Notes: generated by a model from the letters alone, not told the origin. DNA of 64,000 nt from Pegoplata infirma (GCA_963921195.1 OY992540.1:176733896-176797895); one strand, 5' to 3'. Shown: positions 1 to 12,570, counted from the stretch's first letter. Made by a program: numbers and translations.

Positions 1-307
1 TGCTCCCTTCGGGAGTAACGAGAAGGAGTAGAACTGTTAGGAAAAATATTGGGTTCTAAAAATTAATGGGGGTCAATCTTCCATTGAACTTTTTTAAAAG
101 CGACCCCGAGGCAATCGGTGCTTTTTTACCCTTTACCGCCACTTTTTTGCCAAAACAATTGCCTAGGAGTCGCTTCTAGAGGGGTGCAATGTAACCAAAC
201 CCCCATTCATTTTTACAACCCAACATAGATTTAAGCATTCATGATTTAAAAATTTTAGATTTTTTTCCATTCGTTTTTGGTTCTTAAACATTTTAAATGA
301 TTTAATA
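1..307. other. AT-rich sequence, no gene seen
   Basis: No open frame with a recognisable product, no RNA gene and no clear element boundary. It is probably the inner part of an element cut by the window edge. Confidence 0.4.
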
Positions 308-450
308 CCATATTCGCATTCATTAAAACTAGATACATTTTTCGTTTTTCCTATACATTTTATCCGTCAAAATAAAACGGCGTTTAAATTTTACGTTTAA
401 CGCATGGAGAAAACGAATAAATAAACTAGTTTAAATGAATGCGAATATGG
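308..450. mobile_element. 143-bp MITE with long imperfect TIRs
   Basis: The left end CCATATTCGCATTCAT is mirrored by ATGAATGCGAATATGG on the right. The arms continue inward (AAACTAG and CTAGTTTA), so most of the element folds back. It is flanked on both sides by TA, as expected for a Tc1/mariner-type or other TA-targeting element. It has no coding capacity. Confidence 0.6.
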
Positions 451-713
451 TATAATATCGTCAATATCTTCAAAAACAAAACTTAAGCATTTGCTTTGCA
501 TCTTTCAAAAAAAAACTTCGAGATCTTCAAAAATTTTTAAAAAAACCTTTATACTTAACATTTTTTATATAAAATCTTTCAGATTTTATAAAATACTTAA
601 GAGTTCTTATAAAATGTAAGGGTTTATCAACATATTTAAAGAATTTTGCTGTAGTAAAGATCCAAAAAAATTAAAGTTTTTGATCTCACTTGGTTAAAAA
701 AAATATTTAGAAC

Positions 714-1522
714 CCCGAGTAAAAATAATTTAATATGATCTTATATACTTTTATATAGTCATATTATTTGATATATGATCATGTGTGACACTATGTATTG
801 CAAGATAAATTTATATAATAAATTTTGATGTGGGATTTTATTAAGATATCGCCATACATAACTATATGTTGCAACATCTGGTCCCATGCATCATTTTAAA
901 TTTCTAAGTGTTTTATATAAAATTTTATATGCCTCCATTATTTTTTAATATTTTCAAAGTGTTTTATATAAAATTTCATATGACTTCATATTTTTTTATT
1001 TTTCTAAGATTTTTCCAAGCACCACTTTTTTATCACGAATTTTTTTTCAAGGAACATTTTTTTTATCGAAAATATTTTCTAAGTGTTTTATATAAAATTT
1101 TATATAACTCCACTTTTTTTTAAATTTTTCTAAGTTTTTTCCAAGGACAAATTTTTTTGAAAATATTTTCGAAGTGTTTTATATAAAATTTAACATGACT
1201 CCATTTTTTGAAATTTTTCTAAGTTTTTTTCAAAGAACAACTTATTTTTATTATTTTAATTTTTCAACTTTTTATTAAAAACTAAAAAAAACATCCGATT
1301 TCTAAAATTGTATAAATTTTAATATATGTAATTGGATATAATTTTATATCATTGGATTAGACCAAAACTCGTATCAAAGTCGATATAAAGTTATATAAAC
1401 TGATATTATTAGATATTATTCGATCAAATCTTATGAAACCATTTTTCGTATAAGAATATATCAAAATAGACACGAACCCATATTAAATTATATATTGTGT
1501 CATATCAATTTTTTTACTCGGG
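714..1522 (+). mobile_element. CCCGAG-type element, family A (copy 1)
   Basis: Starts CCCGAGTAAAAA and ends TTTTTACTCGGG, with a direct AC on each side (712-713 and 1523-1524); joining the flanks gives a continuous host sequence. The interior contains four degenerate units of roughly 50-125 bp, each with AGTGTTTTATATAAAATTT followed by a CTAAGTTTTTTCCAAG-like stretch. A reverse-oriented copy lies at 56299-57102. There is no transposase; it is presumed non-autonomous. Confidence 0.75.
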
Positions 1523-1524
1523 AC

Positions 1525-2968
1525 CCGAAGGTTTCTTTATAAGAAAACGGGCCCTGTATGATTTTTTTTGGTAACTTAAAGTTTTACCTCAGAATCAAAG
1601 GGTTGGCTTTGGAAAGAAAATTTTGAGGTTTAAAAATTTTTTTTAAGTTCTTGAAATTGGTTTTGGTATAGGAAAAGTTTTAGGAAGAAACGATACATTT
1701 TTAAAAAAATCTGTGTGTTCTTAGGAAAAACTTTCCAATTGAACTGGTAAATTACACAGAATTTGAAACAGGATTCGAAAAACCTGCGGATCTAGCTATT
1801 TTCATTTACAACAAAAAAAAATACCCCACGGAGTTATTGTTAAAAAAAAACACATTTTAAAATTCAATTTCTCAAAACTAATTTTAAATAGAAGCTACGT
1901 TATTTTTTAACAAAGGCAAACATTATGTCAATTTGATTACCAAAAAAAAATTTACTACAACTGGAAAGTTTTGTTTACTTTTTGTATTAAAAATTTCCAG
2001 CTGTAGTAAAAATAGTAAAAAAGAGTAGATTGTCGTAACGTAATCGAACGGACCTAATAAAATAAATTAAAACAAAAATATTTGGTTAAAAAATCGATAA
2101 ATTTAAAAAAAATTATACAATTTTGAAAAAATTTAAAAGATAAATTTTTTTAAAATTTTATGTAAATTTTAATCTGAAATATATATTCAATTTGTATGGT
2201 ATAAATATTTATGCGATTTCAATATATAAAAATATATTGAAATATATTAATATTTGCTCGATTACATATAAATTGTGTGTGTAACACTGCTGTTACGTTG
2301 TTTTGGTTTATGAAATGCATGCACTTGCTGATACGTTTTTTTGTTTATTGTTAATAAATTCGCAATTTTTGAACTTTGACTTCCAAAATTTTCCAGAGAC
2401 ACGTAGTTTAGTCAAATGCATCATAATCAATCAAAAACTCGATTTTGATTTTTTTGTTGTTACGTTGTTTTGCATTTAAGGTGACGATATGAAGTTACAG
2501 TTTATCTTATAATATATGAAGTTACAGTTTATATATTATTATGATTTTGAATTAAATATGATATGATGTAATTTCATCCGGAAATTGGCCGCGCCAAAGT
2601 TATCTTAAAATATCCAATATCATGATTTTATATTAAATTGGATATTATATAATGTAATTTCATCCGAAATTTGGCCGCGCCAAAGTTATCTTATAATATC
2701 TGATATCTTGATTTTATAAAAAAATTATTGGGTACATTTTTATCCAAAAAATGTTTCTATTTTTAGATTTATTTTTAGATATAATGTCAAACTGAAAATA
2801 AATTAAAAAAAAAAAAAAAAAAACTTCGAACGGACGGAGATTAGAACCACAAGTCTTTCGTTTTGTAATTGCAATTGATATAATTTGATGTGATTTTAAT
2901 ATAATTTTATATGATTTGATGCGAAAATTGGCCCCTTTTTTAGAAAAATGTATGCAATTATATATAAT
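1525..2968. other. AT-rich mosaic, no gene seen
   Basis: Fragments of other elements can be seen. The GGCCGCGCC palindromic motif occurs twice at 2588-2680, as the reverse complement of the array at 16.8-17.1 kb, and a reversed tRNA-like module lies near 2823. No coding potential. Confidence 0.4.
2823..2872 (-). repeat. tRNA-like module, truncated (B box side)
   Basis: Read on the minus strand this matches the T-arm half of the tRNA-like module at 16636-16712, with a B-box-like GGTTCTAATCTCC and the CCGTCCGTTCGAAG tail followed by a T run. The A-box half is missing or diverged. Confidence 0.45.
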
Positions 2969-3334
2969 CCCGAGTAAAAATTTTCTGGTCTAATCATATA
3001 TAATTTGATATAATCTTATATGAGTTAATATGCTTCCGTATAAATTTATATAAAATTGTATCTATCACTTTGATACGGTTGATCCACTTGATATGGTAAG
3101 ATATTGCTCCATATATGATTAGATTCGTATTTTGGTTTTGCTCATCAAATTATATAAAAATAGATATTATAAGATCAATTTGATCTAATTAGATTTGACC
3201 AAATTCAGGATCAAATTGTATCAATTTTTATATTTTTTGATCTAAAGTAATACAATTAGATATTATTTGATACAACCATTTTACGGATCAAATTAGATCT
3301 ATTTAGTAAAATTAGCATAATGTTTTTACAAGGG
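2969..3334 (+). mobile_element. CCCGAG-type element, family B (copy 1)
   Basis: A 366-bp element starting CCCGAGTAAAAATTTTCTGG and ending GCATAATGTTTTTACAAGGG, a decayed form of the usual TTTTTACTAGGG. It is flanked by AT on both sides. Its interior word is GATCAAATTTGATC-like, repeated in both orientations. Other copies are at 12136, 31501, 31756, 63096 and 63459. Confidence 0.8.
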
Positions 3335-3683
3335 ATTAAATAAAAAAAAAATTTTTAATAAGAAAATTCAAAAAAAAAATTATATTAAATAATATATAAA
3401 GAACTAAGATTTAAGGGTTAGTTTTGGAACTTCAAAAAAAATTTTTTTTCTGGACTTAGAAAAATGTTCAAAAGTTATATCAAATTAAATATAAAGGACT
3501 TAAATTTTCTTTTTTAATTTTACTCATATAAGATTACATATGATTCAGAAAAAAGTTGCATAAAGTTTTATATAAAATGTCTTCAAATATTCTGTTATAT
3601 TAAATTATATAAAAAACAGACAGAATTTTATATTTCATATGTAATTATATAAACTAACTCTAATCATATGTTATTTTGTATAA

Positions 3684-4608
3684 CCCGAGTAAAAAAGATC
3701 TGATATAATCATATATGCTATTATATAATTATTTATATTTATATATGGTTATGCATGAACTTTGATATGGACATACAAGTTTATATATAGCATTGTATTT
3801 TTACTTATTTTTTAATATGATAACATACATATTCATATCTATTTATATACCGATCTATATGAAATTTGATATGACATATAAGGTCGGGAATTTTTAGATA
3901 TGGCAGATAAAAAGATATATGATTTTATTTATAATTATATCCCGAAAAAAATTTTCAAAATTTTCTAAGTCCCGGACAATTAAAAAAAATTAAATAATTT
4001 CCAAGTCCTAAAAAATTTTATGAAAATTTTCCAAAGTCCCGGAAACAAAATTTTTTTTGGCAATTGTTTTGGAGTAAAAAAATCGTTGAAAATGTTTTTA
4101 GGAGAAATTTTATTTTTTTATAAAAATTTTTAAGTTCCGAAAAAATGTTTTTAAATTTTCTAAGACACAAACATTTTTTGGAATTTTTAAATCCCTTTAA
4201 AATAATTTTAGAAAAAAAAAATGACAAATTTTTAATAATTTGCTAAGTCCCGAAAAAATTCCGAAGAATTCAATAAAAACTCTTCTAATTGATAATGTAT
4301 CCAATCTGATAAAATAATTTCTAATTTCACGTTTAAAATTCCAAAAAGATTACCAGATTACATCTAATTATATAAAAATGTATCTAATTTTAACAGATAA
4401 GATATGATGTAATACAATTAGATAGACCCATTTTTGGGATCAAACTTAATCAAATTTGATATTATTTTATCAAAAATAATAGAATTTGATACAATCGTAT
4501 AATATTCGATCCGCCAATTTTCGGATCAAAATTAATATGGATTTACATAAAAGCATATCTGTTCATATATAATTAAATATTGCGTCATATAACTTTTTTT
4601 TACTCGGG
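3684..4608 (+). mobile_element. CCCGAG-type element, family C (copy 1)
   Basis: A 925-bp element with CCCGAGTAAAAAAGATC on the left and TTTTTTTTACTCGGG on the right, flanked by AA on both sides. Interior palindromic AT words (ATATAATTATATATG type) on the left give way to a region with repeated AAGTCCCGGAA and GGATCAAA words. Reverse copies lie at 23135 and 57868, and partial copies near 26276, 31200, 33432 and 62739. Confidence 0.75.
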
Positions 4609-4781
4609 AACTTAACATTTTCTTTTATATAATTTTATATAAGAAAAAAAATCGAAGTTTAAATATATATAATCTTATATGAAAGCAAAACAATTTACGT
4701 ATAAATTTATGAAATAATATATGTTTATATAAAAATAAGTAAAATTATATATAATCTTTTTTACTCGGGTTTAAAAGACTT

Positions 4782-5753
4782 CCCGAGTAAAAAGGAATTT
4801 ATATAAATGTATATTATTTTATATGTTTTCATAAAACCATATAAAACTATATGAGTCAAAGTATAAAATTATATCTCACTTTGAAATTTTCCATTTTTTT
4901 TAAATGATGTCATATAAAATCATATCTAATTATATTGTTCATAATATATTAATATAAATGTTAGATGTAATCATACGTTGCACATAAAACTTAATCCGAT
5001 TTCATACATTATTATACGTGACTTTATATCTAATTATGTATAGGACTTTACTAAACAAAAAATTCAGTATCAATTTATGAATAATTATATATGACTAAAA
5101 AAATTTCCAACAAAAATAATAGATATAATTATATGTGTCTTAAACGATAACATATCTGTGTTTGTATGGTACTATATATACGCAAATTTCGTCTAAACTC
5201 AATATATATTTATAAATGGTCGCATATGTAATGGAATATATATTTTAATATAATCATGTATATAAAAAATATTTTTTTGACCAAACGACTAGCCATATAT
5301 AATTATATATGCCAGTATTTCAAAATTTATTTTTGTGTGTCAACATATATGGTTATACAAAACTTTTTATTGGATCATATAAGATTACATATGATTTTTG
5401 GGAACCCGAGTTCGATTCCCGGCCCGGTCGAGAATTTTTTTTTTTATTTTTATCAAGTTGGATTAAATATATATCTAATTGTATTATTTTAGATACACAA
5501 ATATAAAAAATGATACAATAAGATCCGAATTTTGGTCACATCCAAATAAATCCAGTTGATCTTATTTTATATAAATAAATGTAGATTTATATAACTATAT
5601 GAAGTCATATATATTTATGTATAATCTGAGATAAAAAAATGGAGCCATATTAAACCTTAGATATAATTAGATCCGAACATATAAAAATTCATATATATTT
5701 TAATATGATTGTATCAAATTATATTTTATTATATCAAAACTTTTTTACTAGGG
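4782..5753 (+). mobile_element. CCCGAG-type element, family E (uninterrupted copy)
   Basis: Starts CCCGAGTAAAAAGGAATTT; a TTTTTACTAGGG end lies at 5742-5753. The flanks (TT and AA) do not match, so the two ends may belong to different elements, and the right third may be a later join. The importance of this copy is that 4782-5450 is uninterrupted and matches the copy starting at 5825, so every insertion in that second copy can be read against an empty site here. Interior words are of the ATATAATTATATATG type. Confidence 0.6.
5404..5436 (+). repeat. Pol III B-box / T-arm-like motif
   Basis: GAGTTCGATTCCCGG matches the tRNA B box and T loop (GGTTCGANTCC), with a nearly paired five-base stem, followed by a long T run that could act as a Pol III terminator. 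No complete tRNA cloverleaf is present. The same module recurs at 12518, 15903, 16107, 18331, 18546 and 18767. Confidence 0.5.
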
Positions 5754-6210
5754 AAATCATATATGATTATACATCCCGTGAGGTATTTTCTAATTTTTTT
5801 ATATGCAGTCATATGTTGTAATACCCCGAGTAAAAAGGAATTTATATAAATGTATATTATTTTATATGTTTTCATAAAACCATATACAACTATATGAGTC
5901 AAAGTATAAAATTATATCTCACTTTGAAATTTTCCAATTTTTTTAAATGATGTCATATAAAATCATATCTAATTATATTGTTCATAATATATTAATATAA
6001 ATGGTAGATGTAATCATACGTTGCACATAAAACTAAATCCGATTTCATACATTATTATACGTGACTTTATATCTAATTATGTATAGGACTTTACTAAACA
6101 AAAAATCCAGTATCAATTTATGTATAATTATATATGACTAATATAATACCATATAAAACTATATATGGTTCCATACTAAAAAAATTTCCAACAAAAATAA
6201 TAGATATAAT

Positions 6211-8642
6211 CAGGCACGTACGCAGGGGGGGTGCCCTGGGGGCCCGGGCCCCCCCCCAAAATGATTTGACAATATAAAAATTTTAAGACTTTGCACTACA
6301 AAATATACGTTTGTTAACAAAAAAGGCTCAGTATTATTTTTTTTATCTCTATTCTAACGATGAATTTTTTCTGAAAATTTCAAAATATTGAAAAAATTTT
6401 CATTAAAAAAAAATTTGTGTGGGTTTAAATTCGTAAACTTTTACGGTAGTGAATAAGACACCTTTAAACGGTAATTTCGACAGGCCAAGTAAGTTATGCA
6501 TCGCGAATATTATTCCATTGCTTTTCTCTCGACTTTAGTTAAAGCCGCTGTCACATTTGACTAGATTTGTGATCACCGGAAAAAATTTTGGTATATCAAA
6601 ATAATTTTTTTTATTTCTTCAAAAATACAAATGGTGAAAACGAAGATTTTTTATGAATCTGGAAATTTTTCTATACCAATTTGAAATATTTTTCTTAAAA
6701 TAAATTTTTCTGTACGAAAAATGTGAGAATTCATCTATGCAAAAATGTATCAGGATCTCAGAAATTTTCTATACAAATCTGAGATTTTTCGTATAGACAA
6801 ATTCACTATACGAAAAATATCTCAGAATCTAAGAATTTTTCAATGCGAAAAATTTTTCAGAATCTGAGAATTTTTCAATACAAAAAATGTCTCAGATAAT
6901 CTCAAAATTTTCCATACGAAAAATGTCTCAGAATCTAAATTTTTTTTTTAACGAAAAGTGTCTCAAAAGCTGAAAGCTTTTTCTATACCATAAATGTCGT
7001 AGAATCTGAAAGTTTTTCTGTACTAAATATAACTCAGAATCTAAGAATTTTTCTTCACAAAAAATGTTTCAGAAACTGAGAATTTTTCTATAAGTAAAAT
7101 GTCTCAAAACGAAAACTCCTTTTTCTTAAAAGCTCAGAGTTTTTCTATACAAAAAATGTCTCAGAATCTAAGAATTTTTCTACACGAAAAATTGATCAGA
7201 GTTTTAGAGTTTTCTTGTACAAAAAATGTTTCAAAATTTGAAAATTTTCTATGCGAAAAATGTTTTAAATCGTAAGTATAGTAAAAAATTTTCTATGGTT
7301 AAAATGTCTTGTAGTTATACTGTTTTTTGTTCAAAAACTGTAAAACTAAAAATATTTCCTAAAAATTAAGGAGTCTTTCGTTCCAAAAATGTTTCAGTAT
7401 CTTTGATTTTATTACGATGATATGTATCTTAGAATTGGAGAATTTTGTATACCAAAAATGCTCTTAGAAGTTTTCTGCATAAATATGGTTTATAATCAAA
7501 AAACTATGAAAAAATTTATGAACAATTCCCGGGTGAAAATGACCATGTATGTTCATATATGATGCATATATGGATGTCCATACATGTGCATATCCGTAAT
7601 TTGAGGGTACATGTACATTAATGATCATACATTGTCATACATGAATTTGTATGTAATTTTTTTTTTTGTATTTTTTTCCATAAAACGTCTATATAATAGC
7701 TATTAATTGAAAATTTTCAAATATAAATAATTTGTATTAATTTATGACACTATTTTTTATGAGAATTTATGAGAATTTTAAAAATTGAATTTATAAAAAC
7801 TTACGCATTCAATTTTCAAAGTCGAATGGAAAAGAAATCGAATGCATTCTATATTTTAAAATCAAATGTAAAATCATTCGATAAATTGTGATTGGGGAAC
7901 GCAATCATTAAAGTTTAATTCAGAACACCAAATCAAATTAAGGAATGAAATCCTTCGCAGCCCAGTCTGTAATAAGTCAGAGTTCGCATTTTCTTCTAAA
8001 TTTGGTTACGTTAGTGCCGTTCATATTCGCCTATAGATCACAAAAATTATAATCAATTTTGATGATGTATGATCAATATTGTCCGACCGAAAGACTTTTT
8101 CAGACTGAACACATACATGAACTTCGTCAAATTTTGCAAAGTTCTGCCGTACCCAACCTTTAAAAAAAAAGTTTTTAAGACATGTATGCTATGCAGATGC
8201 ATTGCATATATGAAGGTGTGTGACATGTACATATCCACACATGATGCATACATTTACATATATGGAATATTACATTACTTGTGTATGTTCATATATGCTC
8301 CCATGTATGACATTTATTTCCATATATTGTTCATATACTATCATACATGTAATCATGTATGAGCATGTATGATCATGTATGAACATACATGGTCATTTTC
8401 ACCCGGGTAGTTTTCAGTTTTTATTCGTAAGGTATTTTTGAGAATTTTTAAAGAAAAGTTGCATAAATTTTCAAATTCTTTGAAAAAAAAAAAAAAAATT
8501 GACTCCTTTTTTATCTTAAATTTAAAATAAATGTTTTGTTTTCTAAAAATGTAAAAAAAATATTGGTGAAAAAATGTTCAGGCGAAAAAACAAAATTTTG
8601 AAAAAAAAAAAAATTTTGGGCCCCCCCCAAAATAAATTCCTG
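6211..8642 (+). mobile_element. hAT-like non-autonomous element (CAGGCACGTACG)
   Basis: Starts CAGGCACGTACGCAGGGGGG and ends AAATAAATTCCTG, with an exact 8-bp direct duplication GATATAAT on each side and CAGG ends, both typical of hAT elements. Homopolymer G and C blocks lie just inside the ends (GGGGGCCCGGGCCCCCCCCC on the left, GGGCCCCCCCC on the right). The interior repeats a word like AAAAATGTCTCAGAATCTGAG about 15-20 times between 6660 and 7460. No transposase frame is present. It carries the nested element at 7528. Confidence 0.8.
7528..8407. mobile_element. CCCGGGTGAAAA foldback element
   Basis: Begins CCCGGGTGAAAATGACCATG and ends CATGGTCATTTTCACCCGGG, a perfect 20-bp inverted repeat. 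The subterminal zones on both sides are packed with CATGTATG, CATATATG and ATGATCATG words. The flanks are TT and TA, so a 2-bp duplication is not clean. The ends resemble the CCCGAGTAAAAA class (CCCGRGTRAAAA). Confidence 0.7.
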
Positions 8643-8826
8643 GATATAATTATTTGTGTCTTAAACGATAACATATCTGTGTTTGTATGGTACTATATAT
8701 ACGCAAATTTCGTCCAAACTCAATATATATTTATAAATGGTCGCATATGTAATGGAATATATATTTTGATATAATCATGTATAAAAAAAATATTTTTTTG
8801 ACCAAACAACTAGCCATATATAATTA

Positions 8827-10842
8827 CCCAGCAAAAAATAAACGAAGTGGTTCAAAAAGAATTAATAGTTTCACTATATACAAAGTAGCGATAGGTGCCG
8901 AACTTCATATTCCGTAGGAAGTACTTTTAAAATCACTTCCAAAAATGCTACAAAATAACAATAAAAACATCTTTCACCAGTTCTTTGCTTAATGATTTTG
9001 AAGTACCTGTTTCATATGTTCTTAGGAATCAAATCAGAACAACATATGAACTTCTTTTTCAACTGAAACAATTAGAATGAGGGTGATACACGAAGTATGC
9101 AATTTTTTCTACGTCCAGCTTCAAATAGATATAGGTTTTGCAAAAATGGTGACAAAATTTGGTAATGACATTTCATTTCTCTTTATATCCCAGCAAAAAC
9201 ATGGTAATGAGTTGTGAAAAGTAATCATTACCAAGTACATTATTTATAATGAGTACCCATTACCATTAACATTATTTTAAGCCCAAAAGTAACTACTTTT
9301 CAGTAATATGTTATAAAACAACTTCTAAGTAATAATATCTCCTTGCACTTGCAGTTTTTAACCTTTACAATTCAATTAACTTATAAAATACTTAAAAACT
9401 TAATAAAAAATGCGCAATTTTTAAGTTTTAGTAAAAACAAGTTAAATTTAAAATGTTTTAATTAACTAATTATTTTACTTCTTATTGGTAATGAGTTTTT
9501 ACTCCTTATTAGTAATCCGAGTCAGTAACTACTTATTTATCTCCATACTCTTCACTAGTTATTTTTGTCTCACGCCCTTGTTAAAATAATTAGTGTTTCA
9601 TTCAATAAGTAACTACTGATTAACATCTGTTTCGGATTACAAAACCCATTACTAGTAATGCCAATTTTTGCTGGGATAGAGCTTAAAAAATCGCAAAGAC
9701 GAAAATCGATTATTGATAAATTTTTCAAATTTCATATCTTATATCAAAAAAAGTTGGTCCTAAATTAAATAAATACATTTACGAACTAAAGCGGATGTTG
9801 CTGCATCACATTATTAAAGATTGTTTAAGCTTTTTAGGAAATTGAGGTATAGGCTTGTGGTCAAAACAAACTTGTGAATTAATTCGCCGTGAATTTTTAC
9901 AGTTTTGTGATCTCTATAATTACTCATTTTTTAAATTAGAAGTATATATGTTAGATTATCAATGAAATTAATTTTTCTATTACGAAAGGTTTTTAAGATA
10001 TTCGCGTTTTAATATTGAAATATTTCGGTCTCCTCTGTAACGTAGTCTTAAGTTGCTCAAACACAATAGAACTCGATTTAGTAAAAATAAGGCATCTTTA
10101 TTCCAAATCTGGCATCCAAATTTTTCTATCGCGTACAGTTTTTGAAATATTGGCGTTTGAAAAACTCAAATTCTACTGTTACGCACTTATATTCTTTATA
10201 AATCACACTAAAATTTTCAAACGCGAATATCTCAAAAACAGAACATGCTTCAAATTGTGGATTGCAGATTTGGAATCAGGAGGTCCATTTTATATGAAAT
10301 CAAATCCTATTTCGTGGAAGAAACGTAAGAATACGTGACAGTGGACCCCTAAAAGTGTTTTTTTACTTTTTAACAGCGAATATCTCAAAAACGGTACGTG
10401 CTAGAAAAATTTGGACGGTAGTGTCGAGCAGTGTTTTTAGTGTAAATATTACAAAAAAATACTCTTTCAATCAATCTTACAAAAATAAGTGAAAAAAGAA
10501 CTTCTAATTTAGAAGTTCTAAATCACCAAATAAAAATAACATAATCACACCCAAAATGCCAAGAAATATGTACTTCTAAAGAAGTGATGAAAAAAGTGCT
10601 TCCAAAAGGTCAAGTTATATTAACATCCGGATCGCTACTTCAGAAGTTGTGATAAAAACACTAGTGATATATGTTATACTTAAGTGTCAATCTTTCGCCA
10701 CTGAAAAGTGGCGATAAAAAGAACATACTTTGTGTGTCACGCCCATATTAAATTCATCAATGTTTCAGTTGAAGAAGAAGTACATCTGGTTCATAAGTTG
10801 TGGTGAATTTTGTAGTGAATGGTAAGCTCTTTTTTTGCTGGG
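8827..10842. mobile_element. CCCAGC-type element, family H (copy 1)
   Basis: Ends CCCAGCAAAAAATAAACGA and TTTTTTTGCTGGG, flanked by TA; the empty site is seen in the family E copy near 5300. Interior words near both ends are of the type AAGTGATTTTTTCATCACTTC. The middle (9680-10400) is a different degenerate field with AAACGCGAATATCTCAAAAAC repeated in both orientations. Copies are at 19373 and 28077 (reverse). The open frame at 10015 is a by-product of the repeats. Confidence 0.75.
9189..9675. mobile_element. CCCAGC-type element with GTAATGAGT word
   Basis: A 487-bp element with ends CCCAGCAAAAACATGG and CCAATTTTTGCTGGG, and AT on both sides. The interior is almost entirely variants of TAATGAGTA, ATTACTCATTACC and AGTAACTACT in both orientations. 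It is nested in family H; the other H copies lack it at the equivalent place (compare 29930). Confidence 0.75.
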
Positions 10843-10877
10843 TATATATGCCAGTATTTCAAAATTTATTTTTGTGT

Positions 10878-11413
10878 CCCGAGTAAAAAAGAGTTATGTA
10901 TAGCCGTGAAAAATTAGATCCCAAATATGGTGGACACAATTGTGTCAAATATTATCTTCGGTTATCCCACAAGATCTGAACAGATAGTCTTATATATAAT
11001 ATGATACGTAAAATGGGTCTATCTGGTTTTATCAGTTGGATCCGGACTGATACAATATAAAATAAATTGAGACTATAAGACATAAATATATATGGTTAGA
11101 TATTGCTCTACATAAAGAACATATTTTTGTATATAACATTATATAAAGTGCATATGATTGTATATAATGTTATCCAACTTATATGACGTTATAAGGAGCA
11201 ATATATGATCAGTTATAATGGTTTTAAATTATATTTAATCGTATCAGTTTTCTCCAACTGATATAATTATATAGACCCAATTCACGTATCACATTATATA
11301 TAAGGTTATCCCGCTAGATCATAAAATATACCCTTAGATAAATATTAAAGTAATTGTATCCGCCATATTTGGGATATAATTAGTCATGAACTTTTTTTCT
11401 TTTTTTACTAGGG
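10878..11413. mobile_element. CCCGAG-type element inserted at GT
   Basis: Ends CCCGAGTAAAAAAGAG and TTTTTTTACTAGGG, with GT on each side. The uninterrupted copy reads TTTTGTGTGTCAAC at this site, so the duplication is exactly GT. This shows that the class does not require TA. The interior contains TATATAATATGATACG and ATCAGTTGGATC-like words in both orientations. Confidence 0.8.
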
Positions 11414-11424
11414 GTGTCAACATA

Positions 11425-12109
11425 CAGTGGGCGACAATACATTGGAAACTTTTTTATAGTAAATGAAATTTGTTAAAGACAAAGTTAACAAAACTAAACG
11501 TTATAATTATCAAACAAGTATTATAAAAATTTTTTAAGTACAGTAGCAAAAATTCACATTTTTTGACCTCCAATTCTTTTGACCACCAATTTTTTGTTAA
11601 CAAAGAGAAATTAAAATTATCTTAATATATCCTTAGCATATACTTAAGTGTACTAAAATTAATAAACAATAACATCTTTTCATTGTTTATAAAAAATTGG
11701 TGGTCAAAAGAATTGGAGGTCAAAAAATGTGAATTTTTGCTACTGTACTTAAAAAATTCCACTGTCTGTTTGGGTTGTTGGAAAAATTATTTGATCACTG
11801 AATAAAAACTACTGGACTTTTTTTTAAATTTCTAATGTTTTAACTTGGAAAAAATCGACTCGCAAATATTTTTTAAAAATGTTCTGAAAAATGTCTATAA
11901 ATTTTTTCATTTTCCACATCGACCCTCGTAACACATTCATTATTTTCCCAATCTGGACGCAATTAAGCTTAAATTAAAGCTTGATAAATTACCTACATAT
12001 CATTTTTTTATATTACTTGTTTGATAATTATAACGTTTAGTTTTGTTAACTTTGTTTTTAACAAATTTCATCTACTATAAAAAAGTTTCCAATGTATTGT
12101 CGCCCACTG
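11425..12109. mobile_element. Mariner/Tc1-like foldback MITE
   Basis: Perfect terminal inverted repeats from CAGTGGGCGACAATACATTG to its mirror, flanked by TA. The arms extend far inward: a second inverted segment (AAGTACAGTAGCAAAAATTC and its mirror) lies near 11535-11600 and 11690-11755. No transposase remains. The TA target and CAGT start place it with Tc1/mariner-type elements. Confidence 0.8.
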
Positions 12110-12135
12110 TATATGGTTATACAACACTTTTTATT

Positions 12136-12484
12136 CCCTAGTAAAAATATTATGCTAATTTTACTAAATAGATCTAATTTGATCCGTAAAATGGTTGTAT
12201 CAAATAATATCTAATTGTATTACTTTAGATCAAAAAATATAAAAATTGATACAATCAAATCTAATTAGATCAAATTGATCTTATAATATCAATTTTTATA
12301 TAATTTGATGAGCAAAACCAAAATACGAATCTAATCATATATGGAGCAATATCTAACCATATAAAGTGGATCAACTGTATCAAAGTGATAGATAAAATTT
12401 TATATAAATTTATACGGAAGCATATTAACTCATATAAGATTGTATCAAATTATATATGATTAGACCAGAAAATTTTTACTCGGG
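12136..12484 (-). mobile_element. CCCGAG-type element, family B (copy 2, reverse)
   Basis: Starts CCCTAGTAAAAATATTATGC and ends CAGAAAATTTTTACTCGGG, the reverse complement of copy 1. It is flanked by TT on both sides, and the empty site is seen in the family E copy (TTTTTATTGGATC). Confidence 0.8.
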
Positions 12485-12517
12485 TTGTATCATATAAGAT
12501 TACATATGATTTTTGGG

Positions 12518-12570
12518 AACCCGAGTTCGATTCCCGGCCCAGTCGAGAAAAAAAAAAGTTTTTTTTTTTT
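12518..12570 (+). repeat. B-box/T-arm-like motif with A/T run
   Basis: Second copy of the GAGTTCGATTCCCGG module of family E, followed by GTCGAGAAAAAAAA and a long T run. Confidence 0.45.

Larger units (their letters stand above)
5825..12570 (+). mobile_element. Family E copy split by at least seven nested insertions
   Basis: The host begins CCCGAGTAAAAAGGAATTT and follows the copy at 4782 base for base apart from point changes. It resumes after each insert: 6211-8642 (hAT), 8827-10842 (CCCAGC), 10878-11413 (CCCGAG), 11425-12109 (CAGTG, TA) and 12136-12484 (family B). Two further elements (7528-8407 and 9189-9675) sit inside the first two. Every first-level join carries a target duplication that disappears in the uninterrupted copy. 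The right terminus was not established. Confidence 0.7.

Noticed and set aside
6630..7470. CRISPR-like array of AAAAATGTCTCAGAATC repeats
   Set aside because: Repeats are degenerate, occur in both orientations with no constant spacer length, and lie inside a eukaryotic hAT-like element.
10015..10338. 107-residue frame with a similar frame at 28662-28976
   Set aside because: Similarity between two frames looked like conservation, but both lie in copies of the same non-coding family H element and show no motif or start context.
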